A stretch of DNA of 64,000 bases. Source: Betaproteobacteria bacterium LSUCC0117 (GTDB taxonomy: Bacteria; Pseudomonadota; Gammaproteobacteria; Burkholderiales; Burkholderiaceae_C). Under the pieces are notes generated by a model. That model did not search any database. It saw only the letters and a program-made list of their open reading frames with translations, and was not told the origin of the DNA. The DNA lies in the NCBI GenBank assembly GCA_030441535.1, contig JAUJFZ010000003.1:62001-126000 (forward strand), given 5' to 3'. Of this stretch, positions 52,649-60,373 are shown piece by piece. Made by a program: the position numbers and the translations under genes. Positions within the stretch are counted from its first letter, which is position 1; every line of letters begins with the position of its first letter.

Positions 52649-52652
52649 CATC

Positions 52653-53216
52653 TTAAACCGCCATGATGTCGTCTTCTTTTGAGGCGACCAATTTGTCTAC
52701 CTCCGCGATGAACTTATCCGTGATTTTTTGAATCTCGTCTTGCAAACGACGCTCGTCGTCTTCGGATGCTTCTTTATCTTTCACCAAGCGTTTGACCGCC
52801 TCGTTGGCATCACGGCGCAAGTTACGAATCGCGATCTTCGCAGACTCACCCTCGTGACGGACCACTTTGGTCAACTCTTTACGCCGCTCTTCAGTCATCG
52901 GTGGCATCGGCACACGAATCAGGTCACCTTGTGATGCAGGGTTTAAACCGAGGTCGGAGTCGCGAATGGCTTTTTCAATTTTCGCCCCCATACCCTTTTC
53001 CCAAGGCGCTACTCCAATGGTGCGGGCGTCTAGCAAGCTGAGGTTTGCAACCTGAGAAATCGGAACCATCGACCCGTAGTAATCGACTTGTACGACATCC
53101 AGCAGCGCGGGCGAGGGGCGGCCCGTACGAACCCGTTGCAAAGCACTTTTGAACGCCTCGATTGACTGGGTCATCTTGTGTTCAGCGTTTCCTTTAATTT
53201 CTGCAAGTGCAGTCAT
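52653..53216 (-). CDS. frr: Ribosome recycling factor
   Basis: Splits post-termination ribosomes with EF-G. The ATG at 53216 with AAGGAG seven bases upstream gives 187 residues; the in-frame extension to 53279 lies inside pyrH. The protein is a helical tRNA mimic: the N-terminal helix (MTQSIEAFKSALQRVRTGRPSPALLD), the hinge beta domain (VDYYGSMVPISQVANLS, IGVAPWEKGM) and helices with PMPPMTEERRKELTKVVRHEGESAKIAIRN. It ends four bases before a strong terminator, and pyrH is 22 bases upstream. Confidence 0.98.
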   Translation of the reverse strand: MTALAEIKGNAEHKMTQSIEAFKSALQRVRTGRPSPALLDVVQVDYYGSMVPISQVANLSLLDARTIGVAPWEKGMGAKIEKAIRDSDLGLNPASQGDLIRVPMPPMTEERRKELTKVVRHEGESAKIAIRNLRRDANEAVKRLVKDKEASEDDERRLQDEIQKITDKFIAEVDKLVASKEDDIMAV

Positions 53217-53238
53217 CTTCTTCTCCTTTTTCGGCGAG

Positions 53239-53949
53239 TTAGAGGTGCACCAGCGTGCCCTCGTCAGCGCCTGAAACAACGCGCTTCAAGGCGCCTTCCT
53301 TCAAAATACTGAATACCTTGATCGGCAGATTTTGATCTCGGCACAGCGCAAAAGCAGTGGCGTCCAATACCTGTAGGTTGCGCGTCATCGCTTCGTCAAA
53401 TGTCAAGGACGTATAGCGCGTCGCATTCGGATCTTTGGCAGGATCAGCGGTGTAAACACCGTCGACCTTGGTGGCCTTGAGAACAACCTCCGCACCAATC
53501 TCGGCGCCCCGCAAGGCTGCGGCGGTATCGGTGGTAAAAAATGGATTGCCCGTGCCGGCAGCAAAGATCACCACCTTGCCCTCTTCGAGGTACTGCAGGG
53601 CTTTGGGGCGAACGTAGGGCTCAACAACCTGTTCAATGCTGATTGCTGACATTACGCGCGCAGTCGCACCTGCTTTGTCAAGGCTGTCAGACAGTGCCAG
53701 CGAATTCATCACTGTTGCGAGCATGCCCATGTAATCAGCTGTTGCACGGTCCATACCGATCGAACCCCCTGCAACGCCGCGGAAGATGTTCCCGCCGCCG
53801 ATCACAATTGCCACCTGCACACCCATTCGGGTCACTTCGACGACCTCGGTCGCCATGCGGCGAATGGTGTCGTGGTTGATGCCGAAAGCGTCATCACCCA
53901 TCAACGCCTCACCCGACAATTTCAACAAAATACGCTTGAAAGTTGCCAT
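53239..53949 (-). CDS. pyrH: UMP kinase
   Basis: Hexameric amino-acid-kinase-fold enzyme phosphorylating UMP to UDP, inhibited by UTP in bacteria. The 236-residue product opens KRILLKLSGEALMGDDAFGI, then VIGGGNIFRGVAGG, TADYMGMLATVMNSLAL, VIFAAGTGNPFFTTDTAAALRG and TKVDGVYTADPAKDP. Length is standard. It follows tsf with an 80-base gap and precedes frr. GAGG, the likely ribosome binding site, lies within the small inverted repeat TGAGGTCCTCA next to the ATG. Confidence 0.98.
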   Translation of the reverse strand: MATFKRILLKLSGEALMGDDAFGINHDTIRRMATEVVEVTRMGVQVAIVIGGGNIFRGVAGGSIGMDRATADYMGMLATVMNSLALSDSLDKAGATARVMSAISIEQVVEPYVRPKALQYLEEGKVVIFAAGTGNPFFTTDTAAALRGAEIGAEVVLKATKVDGVYTADPAKDPNATRYTSLTFDEAMTRNLQVLDATAFALCRDQNLPIKVFSILKEGALKRVVSGADEGTLVHL

Positions 53950-53983
53950 GCTGAGGTCCTCAATGTGTGGTGTGAAATGGGAA

Positions 53984-54004
53984 GTGAGGGTTAGGCACCC
54001 TCAC
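53984..54004 (-). repeat. Stem-loop between tsf and pyrH
   Basis: GTGAGGGT and ACCCTCAC form a perfect 8-bp stem with a five-base loop. No T-run follows on the minus strand, so termination is unlikely. It may be an mRNA processing or stability element. Confidence 0.5.
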
Positions 54005-54029
54005 CGCTAGCTTACCGCGAAAAAGTCAA

Positions 54030-54914
54030 TTAAGCAGACTTGGCAGCTGCAACCTGAGCGGCCACTTCAGCTGCAAAATCGTCCACCTTTTTCTCGATGC
54101 CTTCGCCGACAATGTACATGGTGAAAGCGCTCACCGTGGTGGCGTTTTCTTTCAACATCTGAGCGATGGTCTGCTTGTCATTTTTGACGAATGCTTGATC
54201 CATCAAGCTCACCTCTTTGAGGTACTTGGCGATTGAGCCCTCGACCATCTTGGTGACGATCTCAGCGGGCTTACCAGATTCTGCAGCTTTGGCTTCGGCA
54301 ACTGAACGCTCCTTGGCAACCAGTTCGGCTGGTACATCAGCAGATGACAAAGCCACAGGCTTCATCGCGGCAATGTGCATAGCGACATCGCGCGCGGCAG
54401 TCTCTGAGCCCTCAAATTCAACCATCACACCGATACGGCCGCTGTGCAGGTAGCACGTCACTGATGAACCTTCCACGCGCTTGAAACGGCGGAACGACAT
54501 GTTTTCGCCGATCTTACCGATCAAACCTTTACGCACGTCTTCCAACGTGGGGCCAAAACCGTCGATCTCACAGGGCAGCGTGCCCAAAGCGTCGATGTCA
54601 GCTGGGTTGTGCTTAGCAATCAATTGCGCTGCAGCGTTACAGAGTGCCAAAAAGCTGTCGTTCTTGGTCACAAAGTCGGTTTCGCAGTTGACTTCGATCA
54701 GTGCACCGACTTTGCCTTCGATCGCACTGGCGACAGCACCCTCCGCAGTCACGCGACTGGCAGCCTTGCCCGCTTTGTTACCCAATTTAACGCGCAGAAT
54801 TTCTTCCGCTTTTTCCATGTCACCGTTGGCTTCCGTCAGCGCCTTCTTGCACTCCATCATGGGGGCATCAGTTTTTGCGCGTAATTCACCAACCATTGCA
54901 GCAGTAATAGCCAT
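54030..54914 (-). CDS. tsf: Elongation factor Ts
   Basis: Nucleotide exchange factor of EF-Tu. Two adjacent ATGs occur at 54917 and 54914; the second has better spacing from TGGAG and is family-like (MAITAAMVGELRAKTDAPMMECKKAL), giving 294 residues. The signature TDFVTKN is in the core domain, and the C-terminal dimer-like part ends VDDFAAEVAAQ. Domain order is N-terminal UBA-like, then core. A Rho-independent hairpin separates it from rpsB. Confidence 0.98.
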   Translation of the reverse strand: MAITAAMVGELRAKTDAPMMECKKALTEANGDMEKAEEILRVKLGNKAGKAASRVTAEGAVASAIEGKVGALIEVNCETDFVTKNDSFLALCNAAAQLIAKHNPADIDALGTLPCEIDGFGPTLEDVRKGLIGKIGENMSFRRFKRVEGSSVTCYLHSGRIGVMVEFEGSETAARDVAMHIAAMKPVALSSADVPAELVAKERSVAEAKAAESGKPAEIVTKMVEGSIAKYLKEVSLMDQAFVKNDKQTIAQMLKENATTVSAFTMYIVGEGIEKKVDDFAAEVAAQVAAAKSA

Positions 54915-54968
54915 CATCTTCTCCATTTCGGCGGGGGAACCGATACGGTTAATCCCCAAACCAGTTAC

Positions 54969-54991
54969 AAAAAAGGGGCTCAAAGCCCCTT
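54969..54991 (-). terminator. Terminator-like hairpin between rpsB and tsf
   Basis: AAGGGGCT and AGCCCCTT pair perfectly around a three-base loop and are followed by six Ts on the minus strand. It probably attenuates transcription, so that part of the message ends after rpsB and part reads into tsf. Confidence 0.8.
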
Positions 54992-55010
54992 GTATTCAGT
55001 GCAGGGCAGC

Positions 55011-55766
55011 TTAAGCGGCTGAGCCGTCAGCCACTTCCACGAACTCGTCAGCGCCTTCGGTGGCAGCAGCCTGAACCACTGTCTTCGTGGCGTTGGCACG
55101 ACCTTCGATCACGGCGTCCGCAATGGCGCGCGCATACAGGGCAACGGCTTTTGACGAGTCGTCGTTACCGGGGATCACGTAGTCGATACCTTCGGGAGAG
55201 TGGTTTGAGTCAACAACGCCAACCAAAGGAATACCCAACTTACGGGCTTCCAGGCACGCGATCTTGTGGTAACCGACGTCGATCACGAAAATGGCGTCCG
55301 GCAAGGCATTCATGTTTTGGATACCGCCGATGTCGCGCTCGAGCTTCTCCATTTCCCGGGTAAATGTGAGCTGCTCTTTCTTGCTCATATGGTCCAAGCC
55401 CGTTTCCATCTGCCCGTGCATCTCTTTCAGACGCTTGATCGATGTCTTCACGGTCTTGAAGTTTGTCAACATACCGCCCAACCAACGCTGCGTCACGAAT
55501 GGCACGCCAGCGCGCTGCGCTTCAGCCATCACGGTGTCGCGCGATTGACGCTTGGTACCGACCATCAACACGTTACCGCCGTTTGCGGCCAACTGGCGTA
55601 CAAACTGCAACGCCTCTTCCATCTTGGGAAGTGACTTTTCGAGGTTGATGATGTGAATCTTGTTGCGATGACCAAAAATGTATTGGGCCATCTTGGGGTT
55701 CCAGAAGCGGGTTTGGTGACCGAAGTGGACGCCGGCTTCCAGCATTTCACGCATTGTTACTGCCAT
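55011..55766 (-). CDS. rpsB: 30S ribosomal protein S2
   Basis: Small-subunit protein S2. The ATG at 55766 with AGGAAATACC ahead of it gives 251 residues (MAVTMREMLEAGVHFGHQTRFWNPKM), the family's standard start; the longer frame to 55808 runs into the leader. Seen are IFGHRNKIHIINLEKS, QRWLGGMLTNFKTVKTSIKRL, NALPDAIFVIDVGYHKIACLEARKLGIPLVGVVDSN and PGNDDSSKAVALYARAIADAV. It heads the rpsB-tsf-pyrH-frr unit. Confidence 0.99.
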   Translation of the reverse strand: MAVTMREMLEAGVHFGHQTRFWNPKMAQYIFGHRNKIHIINLEKSLPKMEEALQFVRQLAANGGNVLMVGTKRQSRDTVMAEAQRAGVPFVTQRWLGGMLTNFKTVKTSIKRLKEMHGQMETGLDHMSKKEQLTFTREMEKLERDIGGIQNMNALPDAIFVIDVGYHKIACLEARKLGIPLVGVVDSNHSPEGIDYVIPGNDDSSKAVALYARAIADAVIEGRANATKTVVQAAATEGADEFVEVADGSAA

Positions 55767-55910
55767 GGTATTTCCTAAATTGAGGTTGTTTCTAAAAGCA
55801 CACTCCAATCAACGGCGACTCGACCAGCAATACATTGCTCCCGGCAACCGTCGACACCACAGTGAGTGCCTTCGCGATTTCGCTCGACCCACAACGGGCA
55901 AAGCCGCTCG

Positions 55911-55916
55911 ATTATA
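55911..55916 (-). promoter_or_regulatory. Likely rpsB promoter -10 and long leader
   Basis: A perfect TATAAT on the minus strand is followed by a GC-rich discriminator (CGAGCGG), typical of stringently controlled translation genes. The -35 hexamer is weak. The leader to the rpsB ATG would be about 140 bases, long enough for the kind of S2 autoregulation known in E. coli. The rest of 55767-55993 holds no other recognised feature; the amidase promoter is not obvious. Confidence 0.6.
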
Positions 55917-55993
55917 GCCTGCTTTTACCCCCGACGAAAGTGGGGCGGCTACCTCGCTTTACGCTACCATGCCCCTAACACGAGACGCCCACC

Positions 55994-57319
55994 ATGAAAC
56001 CCAACAGCATTCGCCAACACCCCGCCTTCAGCCACCTGGAAGCCTGCATTTCTGCGACAAATGCCCCCCGGGGAGCGCATACCATGCTGCGGGTTGACGC
56101 CGATGACGCCCGACTTCAGTTGACACACAATCTGACCGGTGGCGCATCGTTGAACATGCCCTTACTTGGCCTGACTGTATCGGTCAAAGACCTGTTTGAT
56201 GTCGCAGGCCAAGTGACCCACGCTGGGGCCGTCTGCCTAGACAAGGCAGCACCGGCCACGACCGATGCGCCCGCCCTAGCCCGTTTGAAGCAAGCCGGTG
56301 CCGTCTCGATCGGCCGCAGCAACATGACCGAATTTGCGTTTTCGGGTATCGGTATCAACCACCATTACGGGACACCGGCCAACCCCGCCGACACCGCGAT
56401 CGCCCGCGTCCCCGGCGGCTCATCCAGTGGCGCCGCTGTAAGCGTTGGCCTAGGGATGGCCGATATCGGCCTGGGTAGCGACACGGGGGGTTCTTTGCGC
56501 ATTCCTGCGGCATTATGTGGTCTGGTCGGGTTTAAATCGACGCAAGGTGCGGTACCCGTGGCAGGCGCTTACCCGCTCTCTCAGAGCCTTGACAGCGTCG
56601 GTGCGATCACGCGGTCGGTCGACACCGCCATCGCTGCCCACCAAGTCATGAGCCAGCGGCCAGTCGCGCATTGGGCCAAACCGCTGTCGCACCTGACATT
56701 GGGGGTTGCGACCACAGTCCACTTGGACGACCTGGACCCGACCGTTGGCCAAGCATGGGCCCGTACGTTGAGTCGTTTGGTCCGCGCTGGTGTCACGCTG
56801 GTCGAGATGCCTTTACCCGCACTGTCCGCTATTGGCGACTGCCAGTCCGTCGCCCCACTGGTTGCCATTGAGGCGCATGCGTGGCACAGAGACCGTTTAA
56901 TAGATGACGAGGTGCTGCTGGATCCCCGGGTCAAAGCGCGCATGCAAACGGGGCAAGTTGCGACCGCCGCCGATTACCTCGCCATCCTGCGGGCTCGCCA
57001 GACGCTGCAGCAAGCGGTCTTTGCCGCGGTCGCGGGTGTCGATGCGATGATTGCTCCAACTGTACCGATGGTCGCCCCGCCTATCGACAGCATTGCACCG
57101 GGCACCGAACGTGACGCCGCATATCTCACCGTAAATCGTTTGCTGCTGCGCAACCCTTCGACAGTCAACTTTTTGAACGGCTGCGCCATCTCAATACCCT
57201 GCCACGCGCCGGATGAGTTGCCCGTGGGCTTGATGATTTGGCAGACCTGTGGTCGCGATGACACCGTTCTGGGCATTGCCAAACAACTCACCGATAACGG
57301 CGTACTCAAGGTCGATTAG
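55994..57319 (+). CDS. Amidase-signature family hydrolase
   Basis: Ser-cisSer-Lys amidohydrolase of 441 residues. The catalytic lysine is Lys65 (VSVKDLFD), the cis-serine lies in GGSSSGAAVS (143-145) and the nucleophile is Ser167 in GSDTGGSLRIPAALCG. The C-terminal half contains the usual IAPTVPMVAPPIDS and CAISIPCHAPDELPVGLMIWQT. It is probably not GatA: no gatB or gatC neighbours, and 441 residues is short. Indole-acetamide, allophanate or aryl-acylamidase activity cannot be told apart. It stands alone, divergent from rpsB, and its last four bases overlap the yggT end on the other strand. Confidence 0.88.
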   Translation: MKPNSIRQHPAFSHLEACISATNAPRGAHTMLRVDADDARLQLTHNLTGGASLNMPLLGLTVSVKDLFDVAGQVTHAGAVCLDKAAPATTDAPALARLKQAGAVSIGRSNMTEFAFSGIGINHHYGTPANPADTAIARVPGGSSSGAAVSVGLGMADIGLGSDTGGSLRIPAALCGLVGFKSTQGAVPVAGAYPLSQSLDSVGAITRSVDTAIAAHQVMSQRPVAHWAKPLSHLTLGVATTVHLDDLDPTVGQAWARTLSRLVRAGVTLVEMPLPALSAIGDCQSVAPLVAIEAHAWHRDRLIDDEVLLDPRVKARMQTGQVATAADYLAILRARQTLQQAVFAAVAGVDAMIAPTVPMVAPPIDSIAPGTERDAAYLTVNRLLLRNPSTVNFLNGCAISIPCHAPDELPVGLMIWQTCGRDDTVLGIAKQLTDNGVLKVD

Positions 57320-57867
57320 GCGACCAACCCCAACATAATCTGCAGCGCCATCATGAGGACGAGGGCCGAAAGGTCTATCCCGCCGATACGCGGAATAACC
57401 CGCTGGAACGGCGTCAACAAAGGTTGGATAAGGCGTGCCAAAAATCCCATGGCGGGCGACTGCGGCTGCACCCAAGACAACACGGCATACATCAGTAGCA
57501 AATAAAACAGGCCCTGGAGTACCACTCGGGCCAACATTTTGAAAGCGGCGACGGGTACAGCCAACAACATGACATTGGTTGATACCGCGGCGCCGGTGGC
57601 CTGCATAACCATAGCGGTCCAAAAACCACCATACGCCAGCGCAAGCAAAATGGCGGCAACCAGACAGGCGCCGTCCCAGCGTCCCAGCGATAACCCCCTC
57701 GGCAGAATCCGGCGTATCGGCTGAACTAACCAATCAGTCACGGCAACCACAAAACGGCCGGGCTGAACCACCAGCGTCATACCAGACGCAATCATCCAGG
57801 CCCGGAGCAGCGCGCAACCGATTAACGCGAACGCCAATAAATCAAGAATTGAAAAAACGATCTGCAC
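57316..57867 (-). CDS. yggT: YggT-family membrane protein
   Basis: Small integral membrane protein of 183 residues with two copies of the YggT unit. Each unit has a hydrophobic helix, the motif LVQPIRRILPR or LIQPLLTPFQRVIPR, and a further helix (ALIGCALLRAWM ... and LLLMYAVLSWVQ ...). A tandem of this kind is common in beta-proteobacteria. E. coli YggT has been linked to osmotic stress tolerance and plant homologues to thylakoid organisation; the bacterial role is not settled. It follows rnr by 32 bases, so it may be co-transcribed. Confidence 0.85.
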   Translation of the reverse strand: MQIVFSILDLLAFALIGCALLRAWMIASGMTLVVQPGRFVVAVTDWLVQPIRRILPRGLSLGRWDGACLVAAILLALAYGGFWTAMVMQATGAAVSTNVMLLAVPVAAFKMLARVVLQGLFYLLLMYAVLSWVQPQSPAMGFLARLIQPLLTPFQRVIPRIGGIDLSALVLMMALQIMLGLVA

Positions 57868-57899
57868 AAATCACTCCTCAAACGTTATCGACGGGGCAC

Positions 57900-60140
57900 T
57901 CAGCGCCCGGTGCGACGATTTTTTGGTTTGCCACTTTTCGCAGCTGCTTTCGGGCTCGCACCACGAGTCTTGAGAGACTTTGCAGGCTTGACGCCTTTTT
58001 TGGCCTTACCCTGCGGCGAAGACCGTCCTAGCGAGCGGCGATCAGACGCGTCTCGTGGCGCGCTGAACGTGTCGTCAACCGGGCGCTTGCCAGTCGCACC
58101 ACCGTCCAGCTCTGGCTTTACAAGGCGAAAATCAATGCGGCGTCCATCCAAGTCAACACGGCTGACCTGAATGTTAACGACCGAGCCCAAGTTGTAACGA
58201 ATGCCCGTCCTTTCGCCGCGAAGCTCCTGACGCATCTCGTCAAACCGGAAAAAATCACCCCCCAATTCCGTGATGTGTACCAGCCCCTCAACGTACATTG
58301 CATCCAATGTGACGAACAGACCAAAACTGGTGACCCCCGATACCTGCCCCGTGAACTCTTCTCCCAAATGCTCGCGCATGTACTTGCATTTGAGCCACGC
58401 TTCAACATCACGACTCGCCTCATCTGCGCGCCGCTCATTCGCGCTGCAATGCAAGCCGGCCATTTCCCAAGCCAAGTTTTGTCCGGTCAGCGGCTTTTTG
58501 GGCTTTTCAACCGTCTTCGCAGCTGGCTTGCGCCGCATGGGGGGCGGCTTCATGGTTAACAAGCTATCGGGTAGCGCGTACTTCTTGCCGTTCAAGATAG
58601 CTTTAATGACCCGGTGGACCAACAAATCCGGATAACGTCGAATGGGGCTGGTGAAGTGCGTGTATGCGTTGAACGCCAAGCCGAAGTGACCATTGTTGAT
58701 CGGTGTGTACACCGCTTGCTGCATGGAGCGAAGCAACATCATGTGGATCTGCTTGGCCTCGGGACGATCTTTGGTCGCCTGCGCGATGGCTTGGAATTCG
58801 CTGGGTTGCGGGTGATCGCTCACAGTCCCCGGCACGCCCATGGCGCGTAGGTAATTACGCAGTACTTCAATCTTCTGCGCGGGCGGCCCTTCGTGGACAC
58901 GATACAAACAGGAATGCTTGCCATGCGCGATGAATTCCGCCGCACAGACGTTGGCGGCCAGCATGGCTTCTTCAATGAGCCGGTGTGCATCCGTTCGCAC
59001 GCGCGGCACGATGCGGTCGATGCGTCCGGTCTCATCGGCAATGATTTGCGTCTCGACCGTGTCAAAGTCAACGGCGCCCCGACGCTGGCGAGCCTGCAAC
59101 AAGCCCCGATAGACATCCTGTAAGTTAAGCAGGTGCGGCACAACGTCAGCCTTGGCCAAGGCCTCATGGCTGCGCGTATTTTGCAAAATGGTCGCCACCT
59201 CGGGGTAGGTCAAGCGCGCATGGCTGAACATCACAGCGGGATAGAACTGGTAGGCGTGAATCTCGCCATCCTTGGTAATGAGCATGTCGCACACCATGCA
59301 CAACCGCTCGACGTTTGGATTCAAGGAACACAAGCCGTTCGAGAGCTTCTCTGGCAGCATGGGGATCACGCGTCGGGGGAAGTACACGCTGGTCGCACGG
59401 TCAAAAGCGTCCACATCAATGGCATTACCGGGCTGCACATAGTGACTGACATCAGCAATGGCGACCAACAAGCGCCAGCCTTTGCTACGCCCTACCTTTG
59501 CAGGTTCGCAATAAACTGCGTCGTCAAAATCACGCGCGTCTTCGCCGTCGATGGTTACCAACGGAATATCGGTTAGATCGATACGACCTTTTTTGTCCGC
59601 AGGTCTGACTTTCTCGGGTAAGCCTTTGGCCAGCTTCAGGCAGTCATCCGAAAAAATGTGCGGTACGCTGTATTTGCGCACAGCGATCTCAATTTCCATT
59701 CCGGGGTCGTCAATTTCACCCAGCACCTCTTTGATGCGTCCGACGGGTTGACCATAAAGCGCGGGCGGCTCAGTCAATTCGACGACCACAACCTGTCCCA
59801 GTTCGGCCCGGCCAATCGCGTTTTTCGGGATGAGAATGTCTTGCCCGTAACGCTTGTCCTCGGGCGCGACTAAAAAAACCCCCGACTCATTGAGTAACCG
59901 CCCAATGATGGGATCGGTGGCACGTTCAACAATCTCTGTGACCCGCCCCTCGGAGCGTCCCCGGCGATCTGTTCGCGCGACTTTAGCTCGCACGCGGTCA
60001 CGGTGCAACACCGCGCGCATCTCGTTCGGTGGTAAGTAAAGGTCGTCTTGAACGCCATCGCACACCACGAATCCGTGGCCATCGCGATGCCCGCTTACAA
60101 CACCCTCAATTTCGTCGATTGGTTTATTTTTTGAATTCAC
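57900..60140 (-). CDS. rnr: Ribonuclease R
   Basis: Processive 3'-5' exoribonuclease able to degrade structured RNA. The 746-residue product has N-terminal cold-shock-like domains (GVVSGHRDGHGFVVCDG, PIIGRLLNESGVFLVAPEDKRYG), the RNB catalytic domain with the acidic residues in VTIDGEDARDFDDAVYCEP and HFTSPIRRYPDLLVHRVI, an S1 domain (GEEFTGQVSGVTSFGLFVTLDAMYVEGLVHI) and a Lys/Arg-rich C-terminal tail. The ATG at 60140 lies next to the tRNA-Leu promoter on the opposite strand. In many beta-proteobacteria it is followed by rlmB, which is not the case here. Confidence 0.96.
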   Translation of the reverse strand: MNSKNKPIDEIEGVVSGHRDGHGFVVCDGVQDDLYLPPNEMRAVLHRDRVRAKVARTDRRGRSEGRVTEIVERATDPIIGRLLNESGVFLVAPEDKRYGQDILIPKNAIGRAELGQVVVVELTEPPALYGQPVGRIKEVLGEIDDPGMEIEIAVRKYSVPHIFSDDCLKLAKGLPEKVRPADKKGRIDLTDIPLVTIDGEDARDFDDAVYCEPAKVGRSKGWRLLVAIADVSHYVQPGNAIDVDAFDRATSVYFPRRVIPMLPEKLSNGLCSLNPNVERLCMVCDMLITKDGEIHAYQFYPAVMFSHARLTYPEVATILQNTRSHEALAKADVVPHLLNLQDVYRGLLQARQRRGAVDFDTVETQIIADETGRIDRIVPRVRTDAHRLIEEAMLAANVCAAEFIAHGKHSCLYRVHEGPPAQKIEVLRNYLRAMGVPGTVSDHPQPSEFQAIAQATKDRPEAKQIHMMLLRSMQQAVYTPINNGHFGLAFNAYTHFTSPIRRYPDLLVHRVIKAILNGKKYALPDSLLTMKPPPMRRKPAAKTVEKPKKPLTGQNLAWEMAGLHCSANERRADEASRDVEAWLKCKYMREHLGEEFTGQVSGVTSFGLFVTLDAMYVEGLVHITELGGDFFRFDEMRQELRGERTGIRYNLGSVVNIQVSRVDLDGRRIDFRLVKPELDGGATGKRPVDDTFSAPRDASDRRSLGRSSPQGKAKKGVKPAKSLKTRGASPKAAAKSGKPKNRRTGR

Positions 60141-60147
60141 TGCGTGC

Positions 60148-60153
60148 TATACT
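60148..60153 (+). promoter_or_regulatory. tRNA-Leu promoter -10
   Basis: TATACT is followed by a GC-rich discriminator (CGCG), as expected of stable RNA promoters, and lies 17 bases before the tRNA 5' end. The -35 is weak. The same TATACT hexamer occurs ahead of tRNA-Val. Confidence 0.55.
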
Positions 60154-60170
60154 CGCGTTTTTCCTGAGAT

Positions 60171-60255
<85 letters not shown>

Positions 60256-60264
60256 AAGACAACG

Positions 60265-60304
60265 AAAAGCCGTTACACCTTGTAGAAGGTTTAACGGCTT
60301 TTTT
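60265..60304 (+). terminator. Terminator after tRNA-Leu
   Basis: AAAAGCCGTTA pairs with TAACGGCTTTT, with an inner ACCTT/AAGGT stem, followed by a run of Ts on the plus strand. It may work both ways, also ending rimO transcripts on the minus strand, where four Ts follow. The remaining bases to 60373 hold nothing else recognised. Confidence 0.9.
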
Positions 60305-60373
60305 ATTGCCACACCGTTGCCAGTGTGGGGCCCTGTGTGCGGAGGTGTGAGGTGGTCTGACCATGCGTTCAGC

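Noticed and set aside
52591..52652. A hidden or truncated uppS between frr and cdsA
   Set aside because: Only 62 bases are available, mostly a terminator; no cis-prenyltransferase motif is present in any frame.
55994..57319. The amidase as GatA of the tRNA amidotransferase
   Set aside because: No gatC or gatB adjacent, shorter than GatA, and the context (rpsB, yggT) gives no support.
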